Origin: Cyanobium sp. CZS48M
GTDB lineage: Bacteria; Cyanobacteriota; Cyanobacteriia; PCC-6307; Cyanobiaceae
Reading direction: 5' to 3'
Length of the DNA: 64,000 bases
Assembly (NCBI GenBank): GCA_030373145.1
Contig: JAUCZK010000009.1
Coordinates: 1 to 64,000, forward strand
Shown here: positions 15,840-24,105 of the stretch, piece by piece
Layout of the letters: every line of letters begins with the position of its first letter
Position numbering within the stretch: the first letter of the stretch is position 1
Translations under genes and position numbers: made by a program
The notes under the pieces: generated by a model
What the model was told of the DNA's origin: nothing
Seen by the model: only the letters and a program-made list of their open reading frames with translations
Database searches by the model: none

Positions 15840-16124
15840 ATGAAACTGGCCGATGCGCCCCTCGCTCAGCCGCTGGAGCTGCTCACTCTCCCCAGCAGTC
15901 CCAACCTGGAGGCACGGCTGCGGGCCATGGGGGTGAAGCCGGGTTGCCAGTTGCTGGTGATGCGCCGGGGCAGCCCAGGCGGCATCCTGCACCTGCGCAT
16001 GGGCCTGCTCGATTTCATGCTGCGTCGCTCAGATGCCGCCGAGATGGAGGCGCTGCCCCTCAGCCCAGACCAAGACGAAGCCCTCCCTGGTACAGGAGGA
16101 AGGCCATCACCCAGGCCAGGCTGA
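15840..16124 (+). CDS. feoA: FeoA domain protein
   Basis: The 94-residue protein is the small SH3-like FeoA partner of the Fe(II) transporter FeoB. The ATG at 15840 is preceded by an AGGA (15834-15837). It carries LRAMGVKPGCQLLVMRRGSPGG and LHLRMGLLDFMLRRSDA, characteristic of FeoA. Its 3' end overlaps the 3' end of feoB on the opposite strand by 65 bases, so the two are convergent rather than in the common feoAB operon. FeoA is thought to bind FeoB and aid iron uptake at the cytoplasmic membrane. Confidence 0.9.
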   Translation: MKLADAPLAQPLELLTLPSSPNLEARLRAMGVKPGCQLLVMRRGSPGGILHLRMGLLDFMLRRSDAAEMEALPLSPDQDEALPGTGGRPSPRPG

Positions 16125-17868
16125 AGGACCACAGCAGCGACAGCGCCACGAAGCGACCGCTGCGGCTTTCCCTCAGCTGCACCGCCACCGTCGAGAGGCA
16201 GGGGGTGTAGAGGAGGGTGAACATCATGAAACTCAGGGCCTGCAGCGGCCGGATCGCCCCCACCACCGCGCTGGCCAGGGCGCTCTCGCGGGTGGCATAG
16301 ATCACCGCCATGGCCCCCAGCAGGATTTCCTTGGCGATGAAGCCGAAGATCAGCGAGATCGTCAGCTCAGGGTTCATGCCGATCGGCCCCAGCAGCGGCT
16401 GCACCAGCCGGCCGATCTGGCCCGCCAGTGACTGGCCGGAGAGGTGATTCACCCCCGGGGGGAGGTTGTTCAGCAGCCAGATGGCGATCACCCCGAGGAT
16501 GATGAAGCGACGGGTGGTGAAGAAGAACGTCACCATCTCGCGCCAGGCGCGGCTGAACACCGTGACCAGGCTGGGGGCCCGGTACGGGGGCAACTCCAGA
16601 ACAAAGCCCCCCTGGCTGGGGAACACCCGCTTGAACAACAGGGCCGTGAGCACGGCGGCACCAAAGCTGACCACATAAAAGCCGAAGATCACCGCCCCCG
16701 CGGCCCACCAGGGCCTGGGGAAGAAGGCGCCGGCCATGAACACGAACACCGTCAGCCTGGCCTGACAGAGCGAAAACGGAATCATCAGCATCGCCAGCCA
16801 ACGCTGGGGCCGGTCGCGAATCACCCGGGTGCCCATGATCGCCGGCACATTGCAACCGAAGCCCATGATCTGCAGCACGAAGCTGCGGCCATCTAGCCCC
16901 AGCCAGTGCATCACCCCATCCATCAGAAAGGCCGAGCGGGCCAGATAGCCCGAGTCTTCGATCAGGGCGATCATCATGTAAAAGAGAAAGATGATCGGCA
17001 TGAAGCTGATCACCGTGGTGGCGCCCATCCACAGTCCCTCGCTGAGCAGCCGGCTGAAGAAATCAGGCAGGCCCAGGGATTCCAGGGCCGGTTGCAGCAG
17101 CTGGGCCTCGAGGCCGTCGAACAGGCTGCCCAGCCAGGCCTGGATCGGCCCGCCCACGGCATAGATCAGCTGGAACACCGCCAGCATCACCACAAAGAAG
17201 CTGAGCAGGCCCAGCAGGGGGTGCAGCAACAGCTGATCGAGGCGGTCGCGACCGGGATCCGGATTGGGTTGGTCGTGGCCGGCGATGCAGCTGGCCACCA
17301 GCCGGGCCTGGTGCTCCTCCAGCTCCGCTTCAGGCAGCAGGCGGGTGGGGGATGGCACCAGCTGGGCAAAGCCGTGGATGCGCTCCAGCAGTGTGTCGAG
17401 CCCCTGGCCCTGGCGGGCACTGATCACCAGCACCGGCAAGCCCAGGTCGGCGGCCAGGCGCTGGTGGTCGATGCGGACGCCGAAGCGCCGGGCCTCATCG
17501 CCCATGTTCAAGGCCAGGATCAGGGGCAGCCCGGTGGCCTGCAACTCCAGGGCCAGCCGCAGCTGCGTGTCGGCATGGCTGGCATTGAGCACCACCACCG
17601 CCAGATCCGGACGGGTGGCGCTGAGGAAGCGGCGCACGATCGCCTCATCCTCACTGCTGCCGCGCAGGTCGTGGATGCCGGGCAGATCGATCAGGTCGTA
17701 CGGGCGGCCGCTGCCGTCGGTGGGCAGGGACCCGCGCAGCAGATCCACTGTGAGCCCGGGCCAGTTGGCCACCCGGGCGTGGCCGCCGGTGAGCTTGTTG
17801 TACAGCGTCGACTTGCCGGTGTTGGGCATCCCCAGCAGGGCCACCTGCACCGCCGTGGCGCTGGTCAT
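16060..17868 (-). CDS. feoB: Ferrous iron transporter FeoB
   Basis: The 602-residue protein imports Fe(II). The N-terminal G domain (about residues 5-170) has GMPNTGKST (G1), DLPGIHDL (G3) and ALNMGDE (NxxD-like G4), followed by the helical GDI-like region. The C-terminal part is a polytopic membrane region with two Gate motifs, including GFGCNVPAIMGTRVI and YTPCLSTVAVQ. The length is about 170 residues short of E. coli FeoB but common in cyanobacteria. ATG 17868 overlaps the upstream methyltransferase stop in an ATGA; a TTG at 17880 is possible. The feoA gene is convergent at its 3' end. Confidence 0.94.
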   Translation of the reverse strand: MTSATAVQVALLGMPNTGKSTLYNKLTGGHARVANWPGLTVDLLRGSLPTDGSGRPYDLIDLPGIHDLRGSSEDEAIVRRFLSATRPDLAVVVLNASHADTQLRLALELQATGLPLILALNMGDEARRFGVRIDHQRLAADLGLPVLVISARQGQGLDTLLERIHGFAQLVPSPTRLLPEAELEEHQARLVASCIAGHDQPNPDPGRDRLDQLLLHPLLGLLSFFVVMLAVFQLIYAVGGPIQAWLGSLFDGLEAQLLQPALESLGLPDFFSRLLSEGLWMGATTVISFMPIIFLFYMMIALIEDSGYLARSAFLMDGVMHWLGLDGRSFVLQIMGFGCNVPAIMGTRVIRDRPQRWLAMLMIPFSLCQARLTVFVFMAGAFFPRPWWAAGAVIFGFYVVSFGAAVLTALLFKRVFPSQGGFVLELPPYRAPSLVTVFSRAWREMVTFFFTTRRFIILGVIAIWLLNNLPPGVNHLSGQSLAGQIGRLVQPLLGPIGMNPELTISLIFGFIAKEILLGAMAVIYATRESALASAVVGAIRPLQALSFMMFTLLYTPCLSTVAVQLRESRSGRFVALSLLWSFSLAWVMAFLLYQGGLRLGLG

Positions 17869-18518
17869 GGCCGGGGACAAGGCCCCGCCGCGTGCTCGCG
17901 GCGGAACACCAGCAACCGGTTGTTGGCGGGCATGGGCAGATCATCGATGGCCTGCAATCCACAGCCGGCGGCCAGCCCGCTGAGCTCCCGGGCATCGCGC
18001 ACGCCCATGGCGGGATCGAGGCTGCGCAGGTGTTGATCGAAGGCGGCGTTGCTGGCACTGGTGTGACGGCCCCCGTCATGGAAGGGGCCGTAGAGCAGCA
18101 GCAGACCCGAAGGCTTCAGCACCCTGGCGCTGCCCTCCAGCAGGGAGGGCACGGCACTCCAGGGCATGATGTGTGCCGTGTTGGCGCTGAAGACCGCATC
18201 GAAGGGGCCCGCGGGCCAGTGGGGCTGGAGAACATCCAGTTCAGCGGGGGCCAGCAGCCACCCCAGCTGACCGCTGGCCTGATCCTCGAGCTGGCAGCGG
18301 CGGCGTAGATCAGCCAGGTTGATGGCCCGGTCGCTGGGCTGCCAAACCACCTGCAGGTGGCGGCAGAGGTGCACGGCGTGCTGGCCAGTGCCGGAGCCCA
18401 CCTCCAGCACCCGCTGACCCTGCTGCAACCACTGGCGCAGCGCCTCCAGAATCGGTTCCTTGTTGCGTTCGCAGGCCTCGGAGAAGGGCAGGGACATGGG
18501 GGAGTCGTCCGGGGCCAT
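17865..18518 (-). CDS. Class I SAM-dependent methyltransferase, DUF938 type
   Basis: The protein has 217 residues from ATG 18518; ATG 18497 (MSLPFSEACERN) also fits the family start. The S-adenosylmethionine loop is VLEVGSGTGQHAVHL (about residues 40-54), followed by DVLQPHWPAGPFDAVFSANT and LKPSGLLLLYGPFHDGG, typical of DUF938 proteins. The substrate is unknown. It is translationally coupled to feoB, but a link to iron is not established. Confidence 0.85.
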   Translation of the reverse strand: MAPDDSPMSLPFSEACERNKEPILEALRQWLQQGQRVLEVGSGTGQHAVHLCRHLQVVWQPSDRAINLADLRRRCQLEDQASGQLGWLLAPAELDVLQPHWPAGPFDAVFSANTAHIMPWSAVPSLLEGSARVLKPSGLLLLYGPFHDGGRHTSASNAAFDQHLRSLDPAMGVRDARELSGLAAGCGLQAIDDLPMPANNRLLVFRREHAAGPCPRP

Positions 18519-18526
18519 GGGCGGTT

Positions 18527-19357
18527 TCAGGCGTCGAGGGCCAGGCGCAGACCGGCGATGAATGCAGCGGCGGAGGCAGCGGGATCGGAGCCCTGCTGGT
18601 GGGCTGCTGCCATCACCTTCACCAGGGCACTGCCGACGATCGCTCCATCGGCGCCCCAGTCGCGCACTTGCCGGGCCTGCTCGGGGCCCGAGATGCCGAA
18701 GCCCACCGCCACCGGCCTGGGGCCGAGGCCCTTGAGCTGCTGCACCAGATCACCCACCCGGCTCTCCAGGCTGGTGCGCACACCGGTGACCCCCGTGACA
18801 CTCACCAGATAAGTGAAGCCGCGGCTGGCCTCAGCAATCCGCGCCATCCGCTCGGCGGGGGTGGTGGGTGCCACCAGCAGCACCAGGTCGAGGCCGTGGC
18901 TGGTGGCGATCGGCGAGAGGCGCTCCGCTTCCTCCAGGGGCAGGTCGGGCACCACCAGCCCGGCGGCACCGGCGGCGGCGGCGTCGCGGCAGAAGGCTTC
19001 GAGACCGCGGTTGAGCAGTGGGTTGGTGTAGGTGAAGAGCACCACGGGCAGGCTCAGCTCACCCTTCAAGCTGGCGAGCATCTCCAGCACGGCGCCGGGG
19101 GTGGTGCCGGCGGCGAGGGCCCGACCGGCAGCGGCCTGGATCACCGGCCCGTCGGCCAGGGGATCGCTGTAGGGAATCCCCAGCTCGATCAGGTCACTGC
19201 CCTCGGCCTCCAGGGCCAGCAGGGTGGCGCGGGTGGTGGCCAGGTCGGGATCGCCCGCCATCAGGAAGGGCATCAGGGCGCAGCGCCCCTGCTGCTGGAG
19301 CCCAGCGAAGCGCCGCTGGATCGGGGTGCTGGCGAGGGTGGCGGGAGCGGCGCTCAT
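18527..19357 (-). CDS. trpA: Tryptophan synthase alpha subunit
   Basis: The 276-residue TIM-barrel enzyme cleaves indole-3-glycerol phosphate to indole, which it passes to TrpB. The ATG at 19357 gives the usual length. Catalytic regions are visible: [28 protein letters not shown] (catalytic Glu and Asp), [16 protein letters not shown], and GVTGVR with GFGISGPEQ for phosphate binding. Upstream frame to 19522 is not part of the gene. In cyanobacteria it commonly neighbours DUF3007 and ndhL, as here. Confidence 0.96.
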   Translation of the reverse strand: MSAAPATLASTPIQRRFAGLQQQGRCALMPFLMAGDPDLATTRATLLALEAEGSDLIELGIPYSDPLADGPVIQAAAGRALAAGTTPGAVLEMLASLKGELSLPVVLFTYTNPLLNRGLEAFCRDAAAAGAAGLVVPDLPLEEAERLSPIATSHGLDLVLLVAPTTPAERMARIAEASRGFTYLVSVTGVTGVRTSLESRVGDLVQQLKGLGPRPVAVGFGISGPEQARQVRDWGADGAIVGSALVKVMAAAHQQGSDPAASAAAFIAGLRLALDA

Positions 19358-19400
19358 CGGGGCCGTGCGGCGGAGGCGGGCAAGCCCTGAGCCTATGGGG

Positions 19401-19736
19401 TCAGGCTGCGGCGTCGTCCTGCCATTGGCCGATCTCCCGCAGCAGCTTCTCCTGCTCCACAGGGGTGAGGGCGTCGAATTCCTTCTGCAGTTCCTCGGTG
19501 GTGAGGGCATCGAAGGCAGCACGGTAGCGGCGGCGCTGCTCCATGAAACTCATCTTGCCGGTGACCACCCGCAGCAGGTAGGAGCCCGTCCAGCCCATGA
19601 CCAGCAGGATCAGCAGGGCCTCGGCGGCGATACCGGCTGAAAAACCCTCGAATCCCGCCGCCTTGAAGCCCGCGTAGCCCACTCCACCGGCGAGGAAAAC
19701 CACCAGCCCGATCAGCAGCGCCTGACCCCGCTTCAT
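19401..19736 (-). CDS. DUF3007 family membrane protein
   Basis: This 111-residue protein has two membrane helices near the N-terminus (about residues 5-25 and 38-60) and an acidic, helical cytoplasmic tail ([19 protein letters not shown]). It is a cyanobacterial family of unknown function. The start overlaps the ndhL stop by four bases (ATGA), and the conserved ndhL-DUF3007-trpA order supports cotranscription with the NDH-1 subunit. Confidence 0.87.
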   Translation of the reverse strand: MKRGQALLIGLVVFLAGGVGYAGFKAAGFEGFSAGIAAEALLILLVMGWTGSYLLRVVTGKMSFMEQRRRYRAAFDALTTEELQKEFDALTPVEQEKLLREIGQWQDDAAA

Positions 19737-19969
19737 TCCCCCTGACCCGCCATGCGCAGGTTCAGGAAGGGTGCGAACAGGATCAGCCCGGGGAAGAACA
19801 GGAACACAAGGCCGTAGACCGCCGTGCGCTCGATCTTGCCCATCACGGTCCAGCGCTTGTGCATCCAGGCATAGAGGGCCAGGGGCACCACCACCAGGTA
19901 GGCCCCGCCCAGCACCAGATAGGCGCCCAGCAGCAGCAGAGTGTCAGGGGAGATCGACCCAAGATCCAT
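19733..19969 (-). CDS. ndhL: NAD(P)H-quinone oxidoreductase subunit L
   Basis: The 78-residue protein is an oxygenic-photosynthesis-specific subunit of thylakoid NDH-1. It begins [19 protein letters not shown] and has two to three short membrane helices, with [20 protein letters not shown] and [18 protein letters not shown] diagnostic for NdhL. The ATG at 19969 fits the family; the frame extends to 20026 without homologous residues. It is needed for NDH-1 assembly and CO2 uptake/respiration in cyanobacteria. Confidence 0.93.
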   Translation of the reverse strand: MDLGSISPDTLLLLGAYLVLGGAYLVVVPLALYAWMHKRWTVMGKIERTAVYGLVFLFFPGLILFAPFLNLRMAGQGE

Positions 19970-20044
19970 GGTCAAGGAGCTCAGCAACCCGGGGAACGGC
20001 ACGTCCGTGGAGGCAAGGTGACGCAAATCTAGGATCCCTTGGCC

Positions 20045-20127
20045 GGGGGCATGGCGAAATTGGTAGACGCAGCGGACTTAAAATCCGCAGACGGCAACGT
20101 TGTGGGGGTTCAAGTCCCCCTGCCCCC
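20045..20127 (+). tRNA. trnL: tRNA-Leu (anticodon UAA)
   Basis: The sequence folds as a class II tRNA: acceptor stem GGGGGCA/TGCCCCC (20045-20051 with 20121-20127), D-arm with TTGGTAGACGC, anticodon loop CTTAAAA with TAA at 20079-20081, a variable arm, and T-loop GTTCAAGTCC. The terminal A at 20128 begins an encoded-like CCA remnant but CC is absent. There is no group I intron at the anticodon, unlike the trnL(UAA) of many other cyanobacteria and plastids. Confidence 0.96.
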
Positions 20128-20449
20128 ATCGCTCAGATCGCTTGCAGGACAGAAGTCGCTGGAAAGTAGCCGCTGGACAGGCTGCGGAGCTGCCCCCTCA
20201 TGGGAACGGATCCGGCTGTAGGTCACCTTTTCCCAGCAGAACCATCACGGCACTGCGGCGACGTTCCGGGCTCAGAAGTTTCCCTCAGCCCACTCCCTGC
20301 GCCTGGGCTGCTTCAGTTTCTCGCGTCCATTTCAGGCCTTCGTGACGGGGATCAACAACTCCGCCCGGCAGACCACGCCAACCAGCTCCGGTGAGCTGAA
20401 TCAGCCCTGACTGACCTAGTGACCCTGAGTTCGGCCTCTCACCTTTTGG
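20128..20449. other. Non-coding stretch after trnL
   Basis: No gene, RNA or repeat is recognised in these 320 bases. Frames on both strands are short and lack family resemblance. The region begins a low-coding island extending to about 21.5 kb. Confidence 0.4.
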
Positions 20450-20827
20450 ATGCCCTTGCCGTTCTCCTCCAGCCGTCCGCTCCTCCGTCTTGCTTTTGGG
20501 CTGGTCAGCCCTCTCCTCGGCCGGGGTACTGCCGATCAGCCTGGCGGGGCACCGCACCAACCCGGACCATTTCCCCCGTCATGATCTGAGCGGGGTGGGT
20601 AGGGCATGTGGTTAGCCCTCGTCACCCTCACCACCTTGGGCTATGGCGACCGGGCCCAGGTGGCGGTGGTGCGCTTCCTCGGGTCCGCCCGGGTCTTGCC
20701 GGAGTGGATGACGTCGAGTGTGAACCAGTTGCTGGCGATCTCCTCTTTTACGGCTGGCATCAAGGCCTCAGACGTTGTTTCGGTGATGGGCCCGATGCTT
20801 CGCTCCACCCGTGACCTACTGGCGTGA
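20450..20827 (+). pseudogene. Remnant of a GluR0-like receptor/potassium-channel protein
   Basis: A short frame from ATG 20450 encodes a signal-peptide-like start (PLLRLAFGLVSPLLGRG) and soon stops. A second fragment from 20606 contains MWLALVTLTTLGYGDRAQ, matching the pore helix and TxGYGD selectivity filter of potassium channels. It continues LLAISSFTAGIKASDVV and MLRSTRDL, resembling the helix and post-channel segment of bacterial glutamate-receptor-like proteins (pore inserted in a solute-binding domain). The solute-binding halves and flanking helices are missing, so this is a decayed gene. The link of the first fragment to the same gene is inferred. Confidence 0.6.
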
Positions 20828-20888
20828 GACGGCCACGGTCTTTCGACTACAACGTACCCAGATATTCGTGCATACAAGGCAGAAGGCC

Positions 20889-21143
20889 ATGGACGTGCTT
20901 CCCAGCCGAGTGTTCATGAACGGGAACAGCCAGGCCGTGCGCATTCCGGCCGAGTTCCGCCTCGCCACCGACCGGGTGCAGATCACCCGCCGCCCCAGCG
21001 GTGATCTGATCATTCATCCCTGCCCGGCCCAGCGAGGTCAGGCCCTGCTCGACACCCTCGCGGGCTTCGAGCCCAGCTTCGTGGCCAGCCTGGAAGCGCC
21101 GCAGGCCAATCCGAGCCCGGTGCAGGAGCGGGGGAGCCTTTGA
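20889..21143 (+). CDS. vapB: VapB-like antitoxin (AbrB/SpoVT fold)
   Basis: The ATG at 20889 gives 84 residues. The N-terminal swapped-hairpin DNA-binding motif is visible as SRVFMNGNSQAVRIPAEFRL, typical of VapB/MazE-like antitoxins. The C-terminal tail would bind the toxin. The stop overlaps the TTG start of the vapC remnant. As the toxin is broken, this antitoxin is an orphan and may still bind its own operator or other VapC proteins. Confidence 0.82.
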   Translation: MDVLPSRVFMNGNSQAVRIPAEFRLATDRVQITRRPSGDLIIHPCPAQRGQALLDTLAGFEPSFVASLEAPQANPSPVQERGSL

Positions 21144-21367
21144 TCTACCTGCACAACACCAACATCCTCATCTACATGATCAAGAACCGGCCGCCGCAGG
21201 TGGCCGGGCGCATCGATCAACTCACAGGCGACGACAGCCTGGCCCTGGCGGATTGGGCGGGAGCAGCACCGCAGGTGATCCGCATGGAGCAAGGCCAGGC
21301 GATTGCGGGTGAGATCTCTGGGATTTTCAAGCCCTCTGTACCTTTCAAATGGCTCGGTGCGAAATGA
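21140..21367 (+). pseudogene. Truncated vapC toxin (PIN domain)
   Basis: A TTG at 21140 starts a frame resembling the first 35 or so residues of a VapC ribonuclease (LHNTNILIYMIKNRPPQVAGRI with DDSLAL). The first catalytic aspartate of the PIN site, normally xDTN, is asparagine here (HNTN). After DDSLAL the similarity ends and the rest of the 75 residues is unrelated. Most of the PIN domain and other acidic residues are gone, so no RNase activity is expected. Confidence 0.75.
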
Positions 21368-21547
21368 TCTGGACCTTCTCTAGAGAGGTTAGGCCAGGCA
21401 TGGTACTAAGTGTCCAACACAATCATGTCAAGGCATCAACGCAGCGAACGCCGAGTTTCAAAAGACCGGGATGATCGCCAGCTGCAGGCCCGTCTCTATC
21501 GGCTGTCACTAGGCCGGCAGCCTCGCCATCAATGAGGCTTTTGGGCT
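21368..21547. other. Gap after the toxin-antitoxin remnant
   Basis: This short region carries a small palindrome around TCTCTAGAGA (about 21378-21387) and an open frame of 36 basic residues from ATG 21425 to 21535 that matches nothing known. Neither is convincing as a gene. It separates the decayed vapBC from the secreted protein gene. Confidence 0.3.
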
Positions 21548-22192
21548 TCAGGGCGCAGGCTTGGGCTTGGGCGCGGACTTGACCGCAGGCTGTACAGCAG
21601 GTTTAGCCGCTGGTGGGGCTGCGGGCTTGCTGACTGCACCGGGCTGGGCCGGAGCTTCGTTGCTGGCATTGGGAGCTGGTTTGGCATTGGCGCAGAGATT
21701 GGCCACCATCAGGTCTTCGCCACCTGTGGCTGCCGATTCGCCGAGGCTCAACGGCAGCCGCCACGACTCCCACTGGGCATCGGCGACCTGACGACTGATG
21801 CGCAGGCTGGAGCAGAACACCGCCACATTGCCAGTGATCGGCGGATCACCGCAGCGGAACATGGTGGTGCGAACACCCTTGGCACTCAAGCGCCAGCTGG
21901 TCCAGTCGTATTGGCAGGCCCCGAAGCTGCGCCAGCGGGGGGCCTTCAGCTGACGGATCTGCTCCAGCAGTTCCTTTTCTTTGGCGGTGGGAGCATCAGC
22001 CGCCTCAGGAGCGGCAACCTTGGCCGGAGTGTCGGCCGCTTGGGGTGCCTCTGCGGGTTGTGGCGCTTCGGCCTGGGCAACGGCGGGGGCGCCGCTGAGG
22101 GTCATCACCGCCAGCAACACGGCGCTGAGGCAGGGGCCCGCCCTGAAGCCGTGCGACGTCAGCTGAGGTGTGCTGGGGGCTCCAAGGTTCAT
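21548..22192 (-). CDS. Secreted Ala/Pro-rich hypothetical protein
   Basis: The 214-residue protein starts at ATG 22192 with a signal peptide (core LSAVLLAVMTLSGAPAVAQA, about residues 22-42). An Ala/Pro/Glu-rich linker, a folded domain with four cysteines (GACQYDW, MFRCGDPP, VFCSSL, ANLCANA) and a low-complexity Pro/Ala/Lys tail follow. The cysteines suggest disulfides in the periplasm. No known domain is recognised. Confidence 0.7.
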   Translation of the reverse strand: MNLGAPSTPQLTSHGFRAGPCLSAVLLAVMTLSGAPAVAQAEAPQPAEAPQAADTPAKVAAPEAADAPTAKEKELLEQIRQLKAPRWRSFGACQYDWTSWRLSAKGVRTTMFRCGDPPITGNVAVFCSSLRISRQVADAQWESWRLPLSLGESAATGGEDLMVANLCANAKPAPNASNEAPAQPGAVSKPAAPPAAKPAVQPAVKSAPKPKPAP

Positions 22193-22236
22193 CCGTACGG
22201 GGCTGTGGTGCTAACTAACCGGAGGTTGGAGGGGAA

Positions 22237-22476
22237 CTACTTCGCTTCCTTCTTCTGCAGATGCTCACGCCGCAGCAGGGTGAAGAGATAGTCGGGGGCT
22301 TTATACATGCTGGGCAGACAATTGTGGAGTGTCTCCAGGCGGCTCCAGCACACTGTGCGCTGAATCTCCTGGGAGGTTCTCTCCTCCATGATCAACATTT
22401 TCATGGCTTTGCAATAGAGGTGATAGTTCGCCTCAAGCTCGCCGACCGTCAGGGAGGCTGCTTCAGTCATGGCCAT
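22237..22476 (-). CDS. DUF3136 family protein, copy 2
   Basis: The protein has 79 residues from ATG 22476 (ATG 22470 is an alternative). The core LTVGELEANYHLYCKAMKML and IQRTVCWSRLETLHNCLP aligns with the copy at 13803-14036 over its full length. The C-terminus is lysine-rich (HLQKKEAK). Conserved Cys-Trp, Leu-His and Leu-Pro positions suggest a common compact helical fold. Unknown function; both copies are intact. Confidence 0.82.
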   Translation of the reverse strand: MAMTEAASLTVGELEANYHLYCKAMKMLIMEERTSQEIQRTVCWSRLETLHNCLPSMYKAPDYLFTLLRREHLQKKEAK

Positions 22477-22822
22477 TCAGAACCGGTTTTCAAGGGGATG
22501 GGATCGATTGGATCCTGGTCTGGATGCAGGGTCGATCAGATCATCCGTGGGCCGAGATCGATCCGGCATACAGCGGCTCACGGATACACATCAGCATAAA
22601 CCTCCGTTGGGGCTGCTGCTGGCCTGGCTTGACGAAGCGTTCGCCTTGATCTGCAGGCAGCCATTCCCGCCTGGGAAGAATGGATTTGTGAACGCATGCA
22701 GGCAACGGTTGAAAGATATCGTCACTGGAGTGAACCACAATCAGCCCCATTCCTGAGGGGAAATACCTAGCGAGGCGTGGTTCCGCCTTTTTCGCCAGAC
22801 TTGGGGCCCGATCAGCACGGCC
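22477..22822. other. Intergenic region without recognised features
   Basis: Open frames exist on both strands but neither has family resemblance, a good start or a recognisable domain. The region presumably carries promoters for the flanking divergent genes. Nothing else is seen. Confidence 0.4.
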
Positions 22823-23233
22823 ATGGATCTGAGCAACGAGCGCTGCGTACCCTGCCGCGATGGTGCCCCCACCCTCACAAGAGAGGAGCTGGACGCCCTC
22901 ATGCCCAGCCTGAGCGGCTGGCAGGTGGTCGAGCACCATCACTTCCACAAGCAATGGTCATTTCCTGATTTTCAATCGGCACTCGACTGGATCAACCAGG
23001 CCGGGGCGGTCTGTGAGGCTGCGGGTCACCACGCCGATTTCTCCCTGGGCTGGGGTCGGGCGGAGGCCGTGATCTACACCCACAAGGTGGATGGCCTCAC
23101 CCGGGCGGATGCGGTGCTGGCCGCCAAACTCGATGCCATCAGCGCAGAGCCACCGGCCACCCCTTACGGCGGCTATGCCGCCGCTTCGCCGGCTTCGGAG
23201 CCTGGACCGGAGACCTTGAGCTCAATGGTGTAG
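22823..23233 (+). CDS. Pterin-4-alpha-carbinolamine dehydratase
   Basis: The 136-residue protein is a PCD/DCoH-family enzyme that dehydrates 4a-hydroxytetrahydropterin; in cyanobacteria it may assist pterin recycling. The active site region reads AGHHADFSLGWGRAEAVIYTHKVDGLT, and WQVVEHHHFHKQWSFPDF lies in the first half. A CVPC pair near the N-terminus is found in many cyanobacterial members. The last 60 bases overlap the convergent transglutaminase gene, and the tail after about residue 110 is probably disordered. Confidence 0.9.
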   Translation: MDLSNERCVPCRDGAPTLTREELDALMPSLSGWQVVEHHHFHKQWSFPDFQSALDWINQAGAVCEAAGHHADFSLGWGRAEAVIYTHKVDGLTRADAVLAAKLDAISAEPPATPYGGYAAASPASEPGPETLSSMV

Positions 23234-24066
23234 CTCAGCTGCGAGCCCACATCGGTGCCGCGGTAGGTGCCGGTGGTGGGAGCGGCCATCAGGTGGTCGG
23301 GCGAGGCCGCCAGGGCCACATGGCCATCGGCCACGGCCAGCCCCAGGCTGGGGTCGTAGCCCCGCCAACCACCGCCCGGCAGGTACACCTCCGCCCAGGC
23401 GTGCAGTTCGTGCTCGCTCACCTCCGGCGGGTGATGCATCGAGTAGCCGCTCACGAAGCGTGCCGCCAGCCCCTGGCTGCGGCACGCCATCACGTAGAGC
23501 ATCGCCGTGTCACGGCAGGCCCCGGTGCGGCCCGAGAGGGTCTCCTCCGGGCTGAAGGGTTCGCCATCGAGGCGGCCGATGTGGTGAAAGCCGTGGTGAA
23601 TGTCGTCGGCCAGCCGCATCAGAAAGTCAGGGGTGGAGTGCTCCACCTCGGCAGCAAGGCCAGCGGCCCAGGCGCCTACAGGATCGGAGCCGGGATCGAT
23701 GGAGCCCGGTGTGGAGAGGCTGGGAGCCAGGGACACAGCCTCGGCGGCGGGGTAGGCCGCCGGCAGCCTCTGGGCCTGGGGGTGGGTGAGGATCCAGTCG
23801 AAGGGATTGCAGCGCAGGGTCTCCACCACCGAGCTCACCTGCAGGTGCAGGCGCTCGCGCTTGTCGCTGAACCAGAGCACTCTGGCGTCGGTGCCATCGG
23901 GCTCGAGAATCAGGCTGTGGCCTGCCGGAGCCTCCGTCACCGTCAACGCATGGGAGATCAACCGCTGCGTCACGTCCTGGCGTGGACTGAGCCTGACGGT
24001 CATCGGCTCGAGAAACACCGGCCGCTCGTAGCGGAAGCGGATGGAATGGTGAATCTCGAACAGCAT
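23173..24066 (-). CDS. Transglutaminase-like cysteine protease-fold protein
   Basis: The 297-residue protein has an N-terminal beta domain (EIHHSIRFRYERPVFLEP, typical of this family) and a transglutaminase core. Catalytic residues are visible: GRTGACRDTAMLYV (Cys), HELHAWAEVYLPGGGWRG (His) and YDPSLG (Asp). It has no signal peptide, suggesting a cytoplasmic location. Relatives are often beside alpha-E and circularly permuted ATP-grasp genes, but none are seen here. Exact reaction unknown; hydrolase is as likely as cross-linking. Confidence 0.9.
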   Translation of the reverse strand: MLFEIHHSIRFRYERPVFLEPMTVRLSPRQDVTQRLISHALTVTEAPAGHSLILEPDGTDARVLWFSDKRERLHLQVSSVVETLRCNPFDWILTHPQAQRLPAAYPAAEAVSLAPSLSTPGSIDPGSDPVGAWAAGLAAEVEHSTPDFLMRLADDIHHGFHHIGRLDGEPFSPEETLSGRTGACRDTAMLYVMACRSQGLAARFVSGYSMHHPPEVSEHELHAWAEVYLPGGGWRGYDPSLGLAVADGHVALAASPDHLMAAPTTGTYRGTDVGSQLSYTIELKVSGPGSEAGEAAA

Positions 24067-24105
24067 GCCGGTGGTGACGCAATCTCAGGAGGGCCGCTGG
24101 TTGGA

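Noticed and set aside
16444-18036. Several long plus-strand frames over feoB and the methyltransferase
   Set aside because: They are antisense shadows with His/Gln/Glu-rich sequence and no homology.
20285-20560. 91-codon minus-strand frame in the island after trnL
   Set aside because: No recognisable domain or good start; the opposite strand has weak channel-remnant evidence instead.
21425-21535. 36-codon basic frame after the vapC remnant
   Set aside because: Too short, with no homologue or recognised start signal; could be chance.
22469-22954. Overlapping frames on both strands before pterin dehydratase
   Set aside because: No family similarity and mutually overlapping; kept as an intergenic region.
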